Source of the DNA: Streptomyces sp. P9-A4
Lineage (GTDB): Bacteria; Actinomycetota; Actinomycetes; Streptomycetales; Streptomycetaceae
Length of the DNA: 64,000 bases
Assembly (NCBI RefSeq): GCF_036634195.1
Contig: NZ_JAZIFY010000001.1
Coordinates: forward strand, 372,001-436,000
Direction: 5' to 3'
How positions within the stretch are numbered: the first letter of the stretch is position 1; each line of letters starts with the position of its first letter. The position numbers and the translations under genes were made by a program. A model generated the notes under the pieces. That model had not been told where the DNA came from, made no database searches, and saw nothing but the letters and a program-made list of their open reading frames with translations. This document shows, piece by piece, positions 11,001-18,119 of this stretch.

Positions 11001-11092
11001 GCGAACTGCGGCGGCGTACTCGCCGGGGCCGTCGCGCTCGCGGGAGACGTCGCTGGTGCGGTGGCAGGTGTTCCGGTGCTCGGGGTGGTCAT
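8054..11092 (-). CDS. large protein with Tectonin-like propeller repeats, function unknown
   Basis: About 1012 aa from the ATG at 11092. The frame is open for 40 more codons upstream, but the extension is unlike the rest and MTTPSTGTP is the natural start. It opens with a Pro/Ala/Thr-rich stretch (1-35). A conserved region follows (about 40-340) containing SLALAPGESTKVAVVDWQR. Next come repeats of the type DNMLMQFDGTTWR, GTLYLVGGDNSLGQR, LWHCREGRTFERT and GTLWGVTADGKAL (about 380-590), which resemble Tectonin or beta-propeller blades. A segment with GIRSIQVVF and SLAGLRLTMTSG may be jacalin-like (tentative). The C-terminus is Ala/Gly-rich and helical. There is no signal peptide. The function is unknown; binding of carbohydrate or another ligand is only a guess from the folds. 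Confidence 0.8.
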   Translation of the reverse strand: MTTPSTGTPATAPATSPASATAPASTPPQFAVDKAMLDGPTPKDLLPTTGNYPVEIVRYRSVVLTDIPGAKAARKLTGAIDLGEENLPFYDRPAEGMIVTTEQSWSAQGVTLGRLLHSLALAPGESTKVAVVDWQRSTKATGSETASEAEALSGTTDQNRSISEVANAIAREEQFGTSQASQVSKSSSSGGSIGVALFGMGAGGNWGESSNTGFTTAVSRSTGVKSVAEEAAQRISARTQQLATAARSRNMTVVRETTQSEKDQVVTRVVTNYNHMHAMSVQYYEVVQVYNVTTKPTKLERCLFIPLQELNFNYTSLQRYKEVLASVAPADWAAKIRSANPFDTAVRKLDACTAPEAPSIPQVFDGVDLADIAASAMGVYGVRRYDGTPVRFDPVGRQWNPLPTTGLDGDLTRIAPGKDIVWALRTDNMLMQFDGTTWRSHPHTWRALALACGQDGTLYLVGGDNSLGQRSPDGTIHSLNAKADDVAAVGRDKLWHCREGRTFERTGTTWTERTPAPNVKRLSAGLDGTLWGVTADGKALVVEAGATTWTAPKYFSGVPGIVDVVSSVGGDYWALVNTGHVLRLLTAVRETPIPFDVPSKADSPYASKIDVWYDEFGIRSIQVVFPGHTFRCGDTGGSGVQQRASHTFAGADKLLSVDAWSGTAARGSLAGLRLTMTSGVVNFGIAATTTVAPDLTEDAGGAAICGLFGSTVKSGTRSYLASLGFHVRGGNVPQAVLDHLNDNRRHYSQAVWANADELTLSRILANYSYTPAGSNAAPVLLGTLLDPKPIAATGNYLGFRWNFSSEQEREAWTKARQPGDATFGAPVTNTIAIATKGVFAEAVLGRANSAEKIDLTRFWNWKDSPIQITPADIAPVSTGTRAQNLDVTAAGMGASQAKFTPLAAMPDPTALQAAQAIATANLFRDMSGLSNMSQVLTKGIESAAGNDKAAGERAQEALKTATEHLQKMAQIAVDAAGKAAPLVTGGAGGASNLSALGGMLNQGGKGASDAKS

Positions 11093-11594
11093 CGCGATTC
11101 CCGTCTGCGAAGAAGATGAGGGAGACGCTGGTATGGCCACCAGGACGCGGAGCGCCTGGCCCACAGCCGGATGACGCCCCCCGGATCGCTCGAATCTACA
11201 CAGATCGAACACAACAGCGTCACACTTCGAAGAACTTGGCCAGAATCAGCGCCCCTCCCGGCCGCCCTCCCGCATCGCCCGCTGCAGGGTGCCGTTCACC
11301 CGAGCACCCGGGTGCCGAACCTTCGCTGAGAAGACCACCTGCCCGCCGAAGTCACGGCGAGGCAAGATGAGCGGCCCGGCGTCCTCCAGGACCAACAGGA
11401 CCGCGCCGTGGTCGCACGTCACAACGCCTTGCCGTCCGGAACAGAGCCCGCGCGGCCATCAGGTCCCGCTCGGTCGGGGCGGCAGCACCTGCCCTTCGGA
11501 AGCCCCGATTCTCTTTCTGAAACGATCAGCAAGTCGGCGACACGGCCGGTGGCGACGGCCTTCTCCAGGGCGGGCGTGTCGAGGGTGGAAGCGG
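11093..11594 (-). other. gene-free stretch with two possible decayed coding fragments
   Basis: No intact gene. On the minus strand two short stretches look coding but lie in different frames and have no start. One is at 11515-11594, reading TPALEKAVATGRVADLLIV. The other is at 11246-11460, containing GAVLLVLEDAGPLILPRRDF and ending in TGA. Both have GC-rich third positions. They may be remnants of a gene that once followed the ATP-grasp gene. I do not recognise the family. Confidence 0.3.
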
Positions 11595-12857
11595 TCAGTC
11601 GGTCAGGGGGCGCGACCGCAGTTCGACCAGGGTGGGCGCGGCCTCCACGTCTGCCGTCACCTGCTCGTGGTCCTCGCCAACGGCGATGACGTAGCCGTAC
11701 CGGTTCATGTACGCCCGGGGCGGGAGGGCAAGCCGGGTTCCCGGGCCGGCCGTCGCGACCGCGCTGTGCACCGTGGGCCCGAAGAGGTCGGTCCGCACGG
11801 TCACGTCGACGACCTCGCAGTCGCTCTCCGGGTAGAGGAACCTGATGGCGGCGGTCTTCCGTGCCTTCGGCGCGGTGTCCGGGGCGAGTCCGGCGGCCAC
11901 GTGGGCGGCGGCGACGGCCGGATCGGTGCCGGTGGCGAGCATCCCGATGAGGGGGATGAAGTCGCCTCCCAGGCGCGCGTTGATCTCGACGAGGCGGGGC
12001 CCCTTGGGCGTGAGCTTGAACTCGGTGTGCGTGGCGCCGTGTTCGAAGCCGAGCGCCTTGTGGATGCGGTCCAGCTGGTCGAGGAGCTCGGGGTCGCCGA
12101 GGAGGAGGTCGGAGGCGTCCACGGTGTGGCCGGTCTCCTCGAAGTACGGGTCCATGCCGACCTGCTTGCGCGCCACGGTCATGGGGGTGCACACAGCGTC
12201 GGCCACGACCGCGTCGACGCTGATCTCGGGGCCGGTGAGGTACTCCTCCACCAGGACGTCCGCTTCGTAGCGGGGCACTCCGGGCCAGTTGGCGGAGCTG
12301 GCCGCCTCGAAGGCCGCTTCGACGGCGTCACCGTGGTCGGCCCTGACGACACCGAGGCTGCCGGCGAGGCCTCGGGCCTTGACCACCACGGGGTATCCGG
12401 TCGCGTCGGCCGCGCTGCGGGCCTCGGCAGCCGTGGAGACCGGGGTGCACGTCGGCTGCGGTACGTCGGCGGCCGTCAGCCGCGCCCGGGTGGTCGCCTT
12501 GTCGCGGCAGGCGAGCACCGCGTCGGGCGCGCTTCCGGGCAGGCCGAGGGCTTCGGCCAGCCGCGCGGCGGCGTGCACGAGGGACTCGTCGTAGGTGAAG
12601 ACCCCCGCGACGGGGAGCTGTTGCATGACCTTCTTCGCCTCGGCGAGGAGTTCGTCGAGGTTCTTGGTGTCGAGGAGCGAGGTCCCCTCCACGTACGGCA
12701 GTTGCCAGCTCGGCTCGTGTGCGTCGAGGAGCCACAGCCGGAAGTGACGGGCGACCGCCGCCACGATGTACTCCCGGTAGCGGCGGTCACCGCTGCCCAT
12801 GAGGAGCAGGACCGGTGCCTCGGTGGTGGACGAGTGAGGGTGGGACGTGGCGGCCAT
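11595..12857 (-). CDS. ATP-grasp domain carboxylate-amine ligase
   Basis: 420 aa. The N-terminal third is a Rossmann-like pre-ATP-grasp domain (VLLLMGSGDRRYREYIV). The ATP-grasp fold follows: YPVVVKARGLAGSLGVV with Lys160, the adenine-contact stretch VLVEEYLTGPEISVD (about 202-214), and the metal-binding LVEINARLGGDF with Glu291 and Asn293. Such enzymes activate a carboxylate as acyl phosphate and join it to an amine. The closest group by eye is the amino-acid/dipeptide ligase-like class (BacD-type), but the substrate cannot be read from sequence. The gene stands alone, with a 480-bp leader upstream and no biosynthetic neighbour. Confidence 0.85.
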   Translation of the reverse strand: MAATSHPHSSTTEAPVLLLMGSGDRRYREYIVAAVARHFRLWLLDAHEPSWQLPYVEGTSLLDTKNLDELLAEAKKVMQQLPVAGVFTYDESLVHAAARLAEALGLPGSAPDAVLACRDKATTRARLTAADVPQPTCTPVSTAAEARSAADATGYPVVVKARGLAGSLGVVRADHGDAVEAAFEAASSANWPGVPRYEADVLVEEYLTGPEISVDAVVADAVCTPMTVARKQVGMDPYFEETGHTVDASDLLLGDPELLDQLDRIHKALGFEHGATHTEFKLTPKGPRLVEINARLGGDFIPLIGMLATGTDPAVAAAHVAAGLAPDTAPKARKTAAIRFLYPESDCEVVDVTVRTDLFGPTVHSAVATAGPGTRLALPPRAYMNRYGYVIAVGEDHEQVTADVEAAPTLVELRSRPLTD

Positions 12858-13339
12858 GGTGGGAACCTTCGTGTTGACGTGTGGTCGGCGCCGGGGCCGG
12901 CCGACGGAGCGGGGTCAGAGCCCAGGTCGGCAGCAACGCGCTGTCGGCCAACGGCCGGAACCCTGCCAGCGTCAAGCGACGTATGTCAATGGATCGATGA
13001 ACGGCCGAGGGTCGACCTTCGCCGGCCGCCATCGCGGTCCGCCCCCGCCGCCCCGATTCGCCCATCTCCGGGCGCTCACACAAAGACCCGCCAGGCCGTG
13101 TGCATATGGCTTCGACCAGATGAGCCCAGGAATGCCAACAGACCCACCGACCCCAGCGGGCTCCGTCACCACAACCACGGCATGCCGCCGGGCCCGCGTG
13201 ACGCCCGAACGGAAGTCAATCGGCACTCATCGATGCTCTCAGAGAGGCAGGGCGCGGGCGAGTGGACTTCGGGGCGGGCGGGCTCTCCGCGTCGGCATGT
13301 CCGCGGAGGTCACCAAGATCCCCACTTGGACCGGAGCGG
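12858..13339. other. intergenic region upstream of the ATP-grasp gene
   Basis: 482 bp between the ATP-grasp start and the stop of the neighbouring arsR. Short open frames exist here on both strands, but none has a ribosome-binding site or a recognisable product. No clear hairpin or operator was found. It presumably carries the promoter of the ATP-grasp gene. Confidence 0.4.
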
Positions 13340-13720
13340 TCAGAACGGTGAGCAGTCGACGCCTCGGGGGAAGGCATGTTCCCTGAGCCCCTGAAGAGCG
13401 TCCCAGCGGATCGAGAACCAGGCCCAGGTGCCCCGCTGTTCGCGGCGCAGCAGGCCTGCCGTGGTGAGGATCTTCAGGTGACGGCTCACCGTGGGCTGCG
13501 CCAGGTCGAGTGACACCGTCAGGTCACAGACGCAGAGCTCTCCGGCAGGCGCCTGGTCGATGAGGTGGATGATCTGCAGACGGTTCTGGTCGGCCATCGC
13601 CTTCAACTGGGCGGTCAGCGTCTCGATCTCGTCGCGGTCGATCAGGCGCCCCGGGGCGCAGGGCGCACAGTGCGCCTCGTTCACGTCCTCGATCGGTATG
13701 CCCGCCAACGGAGTTGCCAT
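13340..13720 (-). CDS. arsR: ArsR-family metalloregulator (second of three)
   Basis: 126 aa from ATG 13720; upstream codons in frame are not protein-like. A winged-helix ArsR fold is clear: LKAMADQNRLQIIHLI, then ELCVCDLTVSL with the Cys63-x-Cys65 motif used by classic ArsR to bind As(III), then the recognition helix AQPTVSRHLKIL. A further CAPC pair sits at Cys18/Cys21. It is the last gene of the minus-strand ars cluster, about 90 bp after the arsO-like gene, so it probably has its own promoter there. Expected role: arsenite-released repressor. Confidence 0.88.
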   Translation of the reverse strand: MATPLAGIPIEDVNEAHCAPCAPGRLIDRDEIETLTAQLKAMADQNRLQIIHLIDQAPAGELCVCDLTVSLDLAQPTVSRHLKILTTAGLLRREQRGTWAWFSIRWDALQGLREHAFPRGVDCSPF

Positions 13721-13781
13721 CCGGACACCATACGAGCCGACAAGATCGCACGGCGAATCGCGGGGACCATATCCGTCACGC

Positions 13782-13799
13782 ATTCACCATCCGTTCACC
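13782..13799 (+). promoter_or_regulatory. PHO-box-like direct repeat
   Basis: ATTCACC at 13782 and GTTCACC at 13793 lie exactly 11 nt apart. That is the spacing and core of PhoP-binding direct repeats in Streptomyces. It lies in the gap between the arsO-like stop and the second arsR, in reverse orientation to them. Two units only, so chance is possible. Confidence 0.3.
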
Positions 13800-13809
13800 C
13801 GCGGCCGCC

Positions 13810-14868
13810 TCATCGCAGAAGGGCCCCGATACTCCGGGCGGCCTCGCGAGCGGGACGGCCGACGCCGACGAGAGTGGCCGAAGCCGGGCCGGTCCAGTCG
13901 CCGTACCCGAGCAGATGGAGACGGGGCTCTCCGACGGCTTCCGTGCCCCGGGTGGGAATGTGTCCGTGCGTCCCCCGGAGCCCGAGCGGAGCGAGATGGG
14001 CGAGCGCGGGGCGGAAGCCCGTGCACCAGATGATCGCGTCGGCGTCGGCGCGCGTACCGTCGGCCCATTCGACGCCGGTCCTCGTCAGCCGCGTGAACAT
14101 CGGTTGCGCCTTCAGGAGTCCGGCGTCACGGGCTTCACGCACGGGCGGTACGGCGACGATGTCGCCGAGCGAGGCCACACCCCCCGCGTCCGCGCGGCCC
14201 TCGTCGAGGGCACGACGGCGGGCGGTGGCATGGTCGAAGAGGGCACGGCCGTCGATGTCGTCGGCGAGGAACCGCGCGGGTCGTCGGGTGACCCAGGTGA
14301 GGTCGGTGGCGTACGCGAGATCGGCGGCTATCTGCGCTCCGGAGTTCCCGCCTCCGGCGACGACGATCCGCATTCCGGCGAACTCGCCGGGAGTGCGGTA
14401 CTCGACGGTGTGGAGCTGCCGCCCCTGGAAGGCGCCGCGGCCCGGGACGGAGGGAAGGAACGGCCGTGACCACGTTCCGGTGGCGCTGACGACGGCACGG
14501 GCCCGCCAGGTACCGGCGTCGGTCTCGACGCGAAGGTGCTCGCCGTCGCGGCGGACCGCCTGAACTCGAACGGGCCGATGAACGGGAAGCTCGTAGCGCT
14601 GCTCGTAGTCGGTCAGGTACTCGACGACGTGGGCGGCGTCGGGGTAGGTCTCCCCCTGCCGCGGCGGCATGAGGCGACCGGGCAGAGACGAGTAGGCGGC
14701 CGGCGAGAAGAGGTGCAGCGAGTCCCATGTGTGCTGCCAGGCCCCGCCCGGCGTGGGCTGAGCGTCCAGGACGGCGAAATCGAGGCCGCCGAGGCGCCGC
14801 AGGTGATAGCCGGCGGCAAGTCCCGCCTGACCGCCACCGATCACGACGATGTCGAGTGCCTTGCTCAT
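13810..14868 (-). CDS. arsO: ArsO-like NAD(P)H/FAD-dependent monooxygenase
   Basis: 352 aa. Two dinucleotide-binding motifs are present: the FAD site VVIGGGQAGLAAG at residues 8-20, and the NAD(P)H site IVVAGGGNSGAQIA in the middle. Between them lies the ATGTWSRPF stretch, and near the end IIWCTGFRP, all typical of flavin-containing monooxygenases. Proteins of this size next to acr3 and arsR in actinobacteria are annotated ArsO. Their chemistry on arsenicals is not firmly known. The gene follows acr3 by 75 bp in the same direction, so it is probably part of the arsR-acr3 transcript. Confidence 0.85.
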   Translation of the reverse strand: MSKALDIVVIGGGQAGLAAGYHLRRLGGLDFAVLDAQPTPGGAWQHTWDSLHLFSPAAYSSLPGRLMPPRQGETYPDAAHVVEYLTDYEQRYELPVHRPVRVQAVRRDGEHLRVETDAGTWRARAVVSATGTWSRPFLPSVPGRGAFQGRQLHTVEYRTPGEFAGMRIVVAGGGNSGAQIAADLAYATDLTWVTRRPARFLADDIDGRALFDHATARRRALDEGRADAGGVASLGDIVAVPPVREARDAGLLKAQPMFTRLTRTGVEWADGTRADADAIIWCTGFRPALAHLAPLGLRGTHGHIPTRGTEAVGEPRLHLLGYGDWTGPASATLVGVGRPAREAARSIGALLR

Positions 14869-14943
14869 CTCCTTGGCTTCCCTTCATACGGCCGCGCCCC
14901 GCCCTGCCGGAGGGGCGTGGCGCGGAGTGGCGACACGGCGGGG

Positions 14944-16029
14944 CTACTGCTGGGCAGGGGCGAACTTCTTGCGCCAGAGCAGCGACACGTACACGAGTGC
15001 GACCAGGACCGGGACCTCGATGAGGGGGCCGACGACTCCGGAGAGCGCCTGTCCGCTGGTCACTCCGAAGGTGGCGATGGCGACGGCGATGGCGAGTTCG
15101 AAGTTGTTGCCGGCGGCGGTGAAGGCGAGGGTGGCGGTGCGGTCGTAGCGCAGGCCGATGGCCTTGCCCAGTGCGAAGGTGCCGAACCACATGACCGCGA
15201 AGTAGACGAGAAGCGGCAGCGCGATCCGCGCGACGTCCAGCGGCTGCGAGGTGATCGTCTTCCCCTGGAGGGCGAAGAGGATGACGATCGTGAAGAGCAG
15301 CCCGTAGAGCGCCCACGGTCCGATCTTCGGCAGGAACGTCGCTTCGTACGACTCCCGGCCCAGGCGCTTCTCACCGATCCGGCGGGTGAGGAACCCGGCC
15401 ACCAGCGGGACGCCGAGGAAGACGACGACGTTCAGGGCGATCTTCCCCATGGAGATGTCGAGCGTCTCGCCCTCGCCGAGGCCCAGCCACCCGGGGAGCA
15501 GGTCGAGGTAGAACCAGCCCAGGACGCCGAAGGCGAGGACCTGGAAGACCGAGTTCAGGGCGACGAGCACCGCGGCGGCCTCGTGGTCGCCGCAGGCCAG
15601 GTCGTTCCAGATGATCACCATGGCGATGCAGCGCGCCAGGCCCACGATGATCAGGCCCGTGCGGTACTCGGGAAGGTCCGGCAGGAAGGTCCACGCGAGG
15701 GCGAACATGAGCGCCGGGCCGACGACCCAGTTGATGACGAGCGACGAGACCATGAGCCTCCGGTCTCCGGTGACGGCGTCGAGGCGGTCGTACCGGACCT
15801 TGGCGAGGACCGGGTACATCATGACCAGCAGACCGACGGCGATCGGCAGCGAGATGCCGCCGATCTCGACCTCGGCCAGCCCGTCGTTCAAGCCCGGGAT
15901 CAGCCGCCCGAGCCCGAGGCCGAGGCCCATGGCGAGGAGGATCCAGACGGCGAGGAAGCGGTCGAGCGTCGACAGCTTCGCGACGACCGAGGAATTCGCC
16001 GCCGGAGCGGGCGTTTGGGTCGAGCTCAC
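14944..16029 (-). CDS. acr3: ACR3-family arsenite efflux transporter
   Basis: 361 aa with about ten hydrophobic segments, the usual ACR3 length. Diagnostic stretches are LARCIAMVIIWNDLACGD, with the conserved Cys134 of ACR3 pumps, and AAGNNFELAIAVAIATFG near the C-terminus. It exports As(III) across the membrane using the proton-motive force. The start ATG overlaps the end of the upstream arsR by 4 bp, so the two are translationally coupled. Expression should be released when ArsR binds arsenite. Confidence 0.95.
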   Translation of the reverse strand: MSSTQTPAPAANSSVVAKLSTLDRFLAVWILLAMGLGLGLGRLIPGLNDGLAEVEIGGISLPIAVGLLVMMYPVLAKVRYDRLDAVTGDRRLMVSSLVINWVVGPALMFALAWTFLPDLPEYRTGLIIVGLARCIAMVIIWNDLACGDHEAAAVLVALNSVFQVLAFGVLGWFYLDLLPGWLGLGEGETLDISMGKIALNVVVFLGVPLVAGFLTRRIGEKRLGRESYEATFLPKIGPWALYGLLFTIVILFALQGKTITSQPLDVARIALPLLVYFAVMWFGTFALGKAIGLRYDRTATLAFTAAGNNFELAIAVAIATFGVTSGQALSGVVGPLIEVPVLVALVYVSLLWRKKFAPAQQ

Positions 16030-16334
16030 GGACAGGCCCTCTTGTTCTCGGCAGCGGTACGGGCGGAATCGGCCAGGTCGGCGAACTGACCGGCGAGCTG
16101 GGCGATGACGTCCGGCTTCAAGCGGTAGTACGTGAAACGTCCGCAGGGCTCGGTCTCCACCACGCCGGCCTCACGCAGCACCCGCAGGTGGTTGGAGAGG
16201 TTGGTCTGCTTGGCGCCCGTCTCCTCGACGAGGTGGGTGGTGCAGAGGGTCTCGCGGGCGAGCAGGGTCACGATCCGGAGCCTGAGCGGATCGGCCAGAA
16301 CCCTGATCAGATCAGTATCGACTGACGTCATCAT
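16026..16334 (-). CDS. arsR: ArsR-family repressor heading the acr3 operon
   Basis: 102 aa from the first of two adjacent ATGs. The fold reads LIRVLADPLRLRIVTLL, then the recognition helix AKQTNLSNHLRVLREAG, then the wing RFTYYRLKP. It lacks the CVC motif. Cys31 (ETLCTTHL), Cys64 and Cys101 could form the As(III) site, as in the CGB-type and other atypical ArsR proteins. It is coupled to acr3 by a 4-bp overlap and is divergent from arsC, with only 71 bp between the two starts. It therefore probably controls both. Confidence 0.92.
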   Translation of the reverse strand: MMTSVDTDLIRVLADPLRLRIVTLLARETLCTTHLVEETGAKQTNLSNHLRVLREAGVVETEPCGRFTYYRLKPDVIAQLAGQFADLADSARTAAENKRACP

Positions 16335-16368
16335 GGGCTGATACTGTCACATCACTCGCTGCTGATAC
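16311..16368. promoter_or_regulatory. candidate ArsR operator between arsR and arsC
   Basis: GCTGATAC occurs at 16337-16344 and 16361-16368. A related half-site in opposite orientation, CAGTATC, is at 16313-16319 inside the start of arsR. The repeats occupy the divergent promoter gap, where the repressor must act. Assignment is by position and symmetry only. Confidence 0.4.
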
Positions 16369-16405
16369 CAGCCGGGGCTGACCTCTCGCCGGCAAGGAAG
16401 AACCG

Positions 16406-16825
16406 ATGACCACCGCTCCGCTCGCCACCGTCCTCTTCGTCTGCGTCCACAACGCCGGCCGCTCCCAGATGGCCGCCGGATTCCTCGGCCACCTGGCCGG
16501 CGACCGCGTCGAGGTCAGCTCCGCGGGTTCGATTCCGGGCGACCAGGTCAACCCGGCCGCGGTCGAGGCGATGCGGGAGGTCGGTATCGACATCTCCGAC
16601 CGGAAGCCGAAGGTCCTGACCACCGAGGCCGTTCAGGCGTCCGACTACGTCATCACCATGGGCTGCGGCGACGCCTGTCCGGTCTTTCCTGGCAAGACGT
16701 ACCTCGACTGGGCCCTGGAGGACCCGGCCGGCCAGGGTGTCGAGGCCGTCCGTCCGATCCGCGACGAGATCAAGGTCCTGATCGAGGGCCTCATCGCCGA
16801 GATCGAGGCGAAGCGGGAGGCGTGA
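16406..16825 (+). CDS. arsC: arsenate reductase, low-molecular-weight phosphatase fold
   Basis: 139 aa. The phosphate/arsenate-binding loop is CVHNAGR (Cys13 to Arg19) right at the N-terminus, as in LMW protein tyrosine phosphatases and ArsC. The acid is Asp101 in TYLDW. Cys87 and Cys91 (GCGDAC) are the likely resolving cysteines. It reduces As(V) to As(III) for export by Acr3. Actinobacterial relatives use either thioredoxin or mycothiol/mycoredoxin; the sequence alone does not decide. A GGAAGAA ribosome-binding site precedes the ATG. It is transcribed away from arsR-acr3. Confidence 0.94.
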   Translation: MTTAPLATVLFVCVHNAGRSQMAAGFLGHLAGDRVEVSSAGSIPGDQVNPAAVEAMREVGIDISDRKPKVLTTEAVQASDYVITMGCGDACPVFPGKTYLDWALEDPAGQGVEAVRPIRDEIKVLIEGLIAEIEAKREA

Positions 16826-17114
16826 CTCCTTGACCGGCTCCGGCGGCCGCAACCGCCCATGAACACCAGCTTCTGTCCGTCACGTTGGCGGACCTGCCGG
16901 GCAGGAGCTGGCCCCTCTACGGCTGCCGCGCGGCCGGGCCGGCCGACCGGTTCGCCCTCCCTGACGGACTCCGCAGGCCGCGGGCGCGACCAACGGACTC
17001 AAGAGCCCACGCCGCACTCCGGCACGGAGTTTGAAGCTGTTCAAGTCTGAGCTCGCACGCGACGCGATACGGGGTCCACCGCTCAGAGCAGCGGATCGCC
17101 CACGGTGGGCACTC

Positions 17115-17444
17115 CTACGCGGAGGCCGCCGGGCGGCCCATGACGGCGTCTGCGGCGCTGGGGAAGCAGGCCACGCAAGCGACGTTGATCGTGTACAGCA
17201 TCGAGGTGCCCTGACGTTCACGCAGTACGAACCGGACATCCGCGAGCAGCTTCAGATGGTGCGACACAGTGGACTGCCCGATGTTCATCCGGTCCACGAT
17301 CTCCCCGACGCTCATGGGCTCGGAGGCCAGCGCCAGAAGGTTCAGGATCTGCACACGGGTGGGATCGGAGAGGGCTTTGAACCAGGTCGCATAGGACTCG
17401 GCTGCCGCTCGGTCGATCAGCTGGGCATTCATCGTACCGCTCAT
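17115..17444 (-). CDS. ArsR-family metalloregulator (third)
   Basis: 109 aa from the ATG at 17444. An in-frame extension to 17483 runs through the putative operator and is less likely. The fold is ArsR-like: WFKALSDPTRVQILNLL, then the recognition helix GQSTVSHHLKLL, then the wing RQGTSMLYTINV. A C-terminal Cys90-x-x-Cys93 pair (VACVACFP) is a plausible metal(loid) site, unlike the CVC type of the second arsR. It stands between arsC and the pst-like genes. Palindromes at its own start and upstream of pst share a core, so it may control both. Confidence 0.87.
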   Translation of the reverse strand: MSGTMNAQLIDRAAAESYATWFKALSDPTRVQILNLLALASEPMSVGEIVDRMNIGQSTVSHHLKLLADVRFVLRERQGTSMLYTINVACVACFPSAADAVMGRPAASA

Positions 17445-17447
17445 GGT

Positions 17448-17467
17448 CCATCGATGGTATTCGATGG
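17448..17467. promoter_or_regulatory. palindrome at the third arsR start, likely auto-operator
   Basis: CCATCGATGG is a perfect 10-bp palindrome 4 bp upstream of the start codon. TCGATGG is repeated 10 bp further on, at 17461. This geometry suits an ArsR dimer acting on its own gene. Confidence 0.45.
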
Positions 17468-17702
17468 CAGCGTCATACAGCAAGGCTCTTGAAGATCTCC
17501 CGTACGCACGCTACGGGGAGTCCCTGAAGGCGGACGACGCCCGGGGCGATCCAGCCCCCCCTTCACCCGCACCCATTCGATGGTGAGGCGCTTTCCCTCA
17601 CCTCACCCGACGCGCCCCTCGCACCGGAGGCCCGGACATGGCTCCAGGGCCGCCCCTCCCTGAAGGGGCGACCTACAGGATCAGGCCATTGCGGCGCCGC
17701 AA

Positions 17703-17746
17703 ATCGATCGCCAATCATCGATATCCATCGCCGATCATCGATGATT
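17703..17746. promoter_or_regulatory. cluster of ATCGAT palindromes upstream of pst-like genes
   Basis: ATCGAT at 17703, AATCATCGAT at 17713 and the perfect 12-bp palindrome ATCATCGATGAT at 17734-17745 lie within 44 bp. The core CATCGAT is shared with the palindrome at the third arsR. The rest of the 675-bp gap (17445-18119) holds no convincing gene, only this cluster and a hairpin nearer pstS. Confidence 0.4.
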
Positions 17747-18054
17747 TCGGGCAGTCCAAGATGTCGCCAGGGCGACGCGGAGGCGATAGCGTTCGGCCAC
17801 GGCATCGCGCTCCGCACCTGGGGTCAGCAGGCGAACGGGAACCGATGCCCGATACATGAGTCCCTCAAAGGGACAGGGCATCCGGCTGAAAGCCGTTAGC
17901 GGCCGTCATCCGCCCGCCCGGTGCCCGCCGCACCGCCCTCCCGTAGCACCCTCGGGCTCGCCCGGCGTCCGCCCATCCCGTCCACGCGGCAGGGGTGCCA
18001 CCGGCGGTCACGGCCGGACCCCTTCTCAGTCCCGCCCCCAGACCTGCTTGCCGT

Positions 18055-18077
18055 ACGGGCGGCGACCCGCCGCCCGT
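18055..18077 (+). promoter_or_regulatory. hairpin in the pstS leader
   Basis: A perfect 10-bp stem (18055-18064 with 18068-18077) closes on a 3-nt loop, 42 bp before the pstS start. It could be an attenuator or a 5' stabiliser. There is no T-run, so a simple terminator is unlikely. Confidence 0.35.
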
Positions 18078-18119
18078 GTTCCCCGATTCCCACCCCTCCC
18101 TCACCGCAAAGGCACCGCC

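Noticed and set aside
12972..13226. 84-aa minus-strand open frame upstream of the ATP-grasp gene
   Set aside because: No ribosome-binding site, odd composition and no similarity that I can recognise.
16859..17050. 63-aa plus-strand open frame after arsC
   Set aside because: Arg/Pro/Ser-rich noise; no start signal.
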